A DNA stretch of 64,000 nt from Oscheius tipulae. Its lineage: Eukaryota; Nematoda; Chromadorea; Rhabditida; Rhabditidae. The notes under the pieces are model-generated. The model was not told the DNA's origin and did not search any database. It saw only the letters and a program-made list of their open reading frames with translations. A program made the position numbers and the translations under genes. Each line of letters begins with the position of its first letter. The stretch's first letter is position 1. Below, piece by piece: positions 61,799 to 64,000 of this stretch. The stretch spans positions 186,001-250,000 of the forward strand of contig JASJZH010000001.1 of NCBI GenBank assembly GCA_037178975.1, written 5' to 3'.

Positions 61799-64000
61799 TT
61801 ACCCCCAAGCCCATCTATTCCCTCCTTGACTACCTCGATCATCATCGGCACCATAGCCACTGCGTTGGTTTCCACCCCAGTTTCCTCCCTGGTACCCCCA
61901 CTGCTGTTGCTGATTGCTCCATTGATTGTTCTGATTCCAGCTGTCTCCTTGCTGGTTCCATTGCTGGCGAGCTGGAGCCAAAGGCTCCACCGCTCCAGCT
62001 CTGTTTCCGCACATCTGTCTCAGCTCTATTGGCGCGTAGCAGGTTCCACAACTTTGACGACAGTTCTCAGGCATCCAGGGATTCTTTTGGCATTGACCAG
62101 TTCGCTGCCAGTACGCACAGTCCTTGTGGTAGTCGATGCAAGCTGAAGTAGATGTTTTCCCATATCTCATTGTCTCTCTGTTCCTCTGTCCCTCACCGTC
62201 ACTCACTTCCGAAATTATAATCCGGATAGCAATGTCCACAGCTGACTCTACAGTTGCAAGCCATCCAGGTCATATTGTTTCGACACTCGCCCATCTGTGC
62301 CCAATGCATACAGCACACATTTTCATTGAAGCAGCCCTAAAACTTTGTTCTCTACATGGAAAATCTAAACCTACAGGACTATTTTGACAGTCAAATGTCT
62401 GCTGCTGTTGCTTGGCTTGTTGTCCTGACTGACATTCTTGGGCTCTGGATTGGCTACACTTGTTGCAACTTCTTCGGCAGTTTTCGGACATCCACAGGGT
62501 GTTCTTGGTACATTCACCAGATCGAGACCATATGGGACAGTTTTGATGCCGGTCTGAGCAGTCTGAAATGGATCTCTCTCTGTCACACCGTCTCGCTGTC
62601 TCTTTGTTTCTCTGTTTCTCTGTCTCTGCTACTCTGTCTTCTCTACCATCAAGAAGCTGATATCTCGGATGACAAATTCCACAGCTGGCCTTGCACCACT
62701 GTCCCATATATCCGGCATTTCTCTGGCATTCTCCATTCTGAGCCCATAGAGCGCAGCATTGGTTCTCGTTGTGACACGATTCTTGAGACTGTATGTTTGT
62801 ATTTGAGGGAACTATGACCGGAGATGGAGTGGTAGGAGGTGGTGTGTTTTGCTGAAGTTTTTTGTATATGATTTTTACTATAGCCCACAGTCAGAACGCA
62901 CTGTCCACCGCTGCACATTCCATTATAGCAAGGGTTCTCTCCAGCTTGGTACATTCCACAAGCAGCTCCGACCTTCATCTTTGAAGAACAACGTGGCGTT
63001 CCGTGGGTTAGATCACAGAAAAGAAACCTGAAAAGATTTTTGGAAAAAACTATAAGCTGGCCTGGAACCGCAATCGGGGCGTTGTTGACTGCATTGGGGC
63101 CTGGGAGCATATTCGAACAAATTGTCGGTGTAGAGGTTGGAGATACCGTCCATGTTCCTGAAAAAGCACAATAACCAGCAGTAGAGAAAGAAACAGATAA
63201 AAAGACAGAGGAACAGAGAGACAGGGTTCCAAAGAGACAAAGATATAGAGAGACAAAGAGACAGATAAGCAAAGAAGCAGAGGAACAGAGAGACTTACTG
63301 AATCGGTACAAAAGGATCCAGATTCTGTGCTGCGAAGTGTTGTGGCGAAGAACAGGCTGCATTGTCAGCCGGGAATTGAGTCTCTCTGTCAGCCCTGGAC
63401 TGTCTGCTTTGTCTCCACATCTCCCAGATCAAATCCACAAAGCAGTGATGGAGATAGAAAATAGGGTCGTTGGCCGATGTGGACGTGTCATACATGTCTC
63501 CTCCGACCCACGTGTGTACATATCCGTGCAGGTATTCGGGAGAGTCGTAGTCAACTGTGAAGCCGCAGCCCTAAACTACTCTAAAGCTTTCACAGTAGGA
63601 TATACCTGTCGCTCCACGGTGAATGCCATAATCTCTTCCAAGTTTTGTTTTCCGAGAAGATAAGCGATGCTGTCCGGATTGAACAGGACTCCCGCTTGGC
63701 CGGGATTTCTCTGAAGATTGCCTCTGCCTTGGAGGGTTCTCCAGGGATAGAAAGGACCATTGACTACATTTCCTTGGGCATCACTCTCTCCCATAAGATC
63801 GGCCGTGAAGAGGACAGAATCCTTTGCGTTGGGAAGAGCCTGGTCCAGCGAAGAGTCCCAGTAGGGAAGGTAAAGAGTCGCGTCGACTTGGCGAATTGCC
63901 ATTTCCACTCTAGAAAACAAGCTTTTCAGGACAAACGTTTTTCAAGACATGCTATTTTTCTTTCATACCAGGCGAGCTACCGCGCGGAAACCCGTCACTT
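61799..64000 (-). CDS. Tyrosinase with four ShKT domains, copy 2 (5' end outside window)
   Basis: Paralogue of the preceding gene in the same order: [36 protein letters not shown] and [18 protein letters not shown] for CuB, then a Cys block ([13 protein letters not shown]), four ShKT modules (first [11 protein letters not shown]...WCKASCGIC, last CRQSCGTC) and a Gln/Asn/Gly/Trp-rich tail ending GGNRWAWG. The stop at 61799 lies only 294 bp from the start of copy 1, so the pair is head-to-tail. The CuA half and signal peptide lie beyond 64000. The exon upstream of the acceptor at about 63913 is not found in the last 80 bp. Intron sites match those of copy 1, a sign of tandem duplication. Confidence 0.85.

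Overview
The window looks like a nematode nuclear contig, probably rhabditid-like. The evidence is short (about 40-60 bp) introns with TTTTCAG-type acceptors, compact multi-exon genes, and a characteristic gene set: a REGE-1/Regnase-1 RNase, a WWP-1 HECT ligase, NAC-alpha, a NEK9/NEKL-1-type kinase with RCC1 repeats, and two tyrosinases carrying ShKT domains. I could not assign a species. All protein names come from recognising motifs and family sequence by eye; no database search was run, and exon borders are read from splice consensus and reading phase.

Layout. 1-6.1 kb: the first codons of an unidentified minus-strand gene, then pterin-4a-carbinolamine dehydratase (+) and a Regnase-like endoribonuclease (-). 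6.1-13.8 kb: a gene-poor stretch with GACAGA-type microsatellites, a small hairpin element, tRNA-derived repeats and a decayed RTE-type LINE. 13.8-25.4 kb: a PH-like domain protein, NAC alpha and a 4xWW HECT ubiquitin ligase, all on the minus strand. 26.5-28.3 kb: GINS subunit PSF3 (-). 29.2-36.7 kb: a ZC3H18-like nuclear RNA protein and the RNase P/MRP subunit POP4 (+). 36.8-39.4 kb: a small type I membrane protein with an EMI-like Cys motif (-).

40.3-45.8 kb is a nest of mobile DNA: a kelch gene fragment cut by a DD37D-type mariner, at least five copies of a Helitron-like repeat, a palindromic element and RTE LINE fragments. Within it sits a tandem pair of tiny secreted peptide genes with ten cysteines in the last 28 residues. 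This pair is the best candidate in the window for something undescribed.

46.4-57.9 kb: an NBAS/SMGL-1-like ER tether protein (+), extra exons of uncertain ownership, and a NEKL-1/NEK9-like kinase (+). 57.9-64.0 kb: two head-to-tail tyrosinases (-), the second running off the window. The kinase and the first tyrosinase converge with their stop codons only 42 bp apart.

Functionally the genes are mostly unrelated housekeeping (tRNA processing, DNA replication, translation, ER-Golgi traffic, ubiquitination). The tyrosinase pair suggests cuticle hardening or defence. Several host introns carry foldback or terminal-inverted-repeat elements. Two introns, in the dehydratase gene and in POP4, share a strongly conserved non-coding repeat that ends in a hairpin and a T-run.
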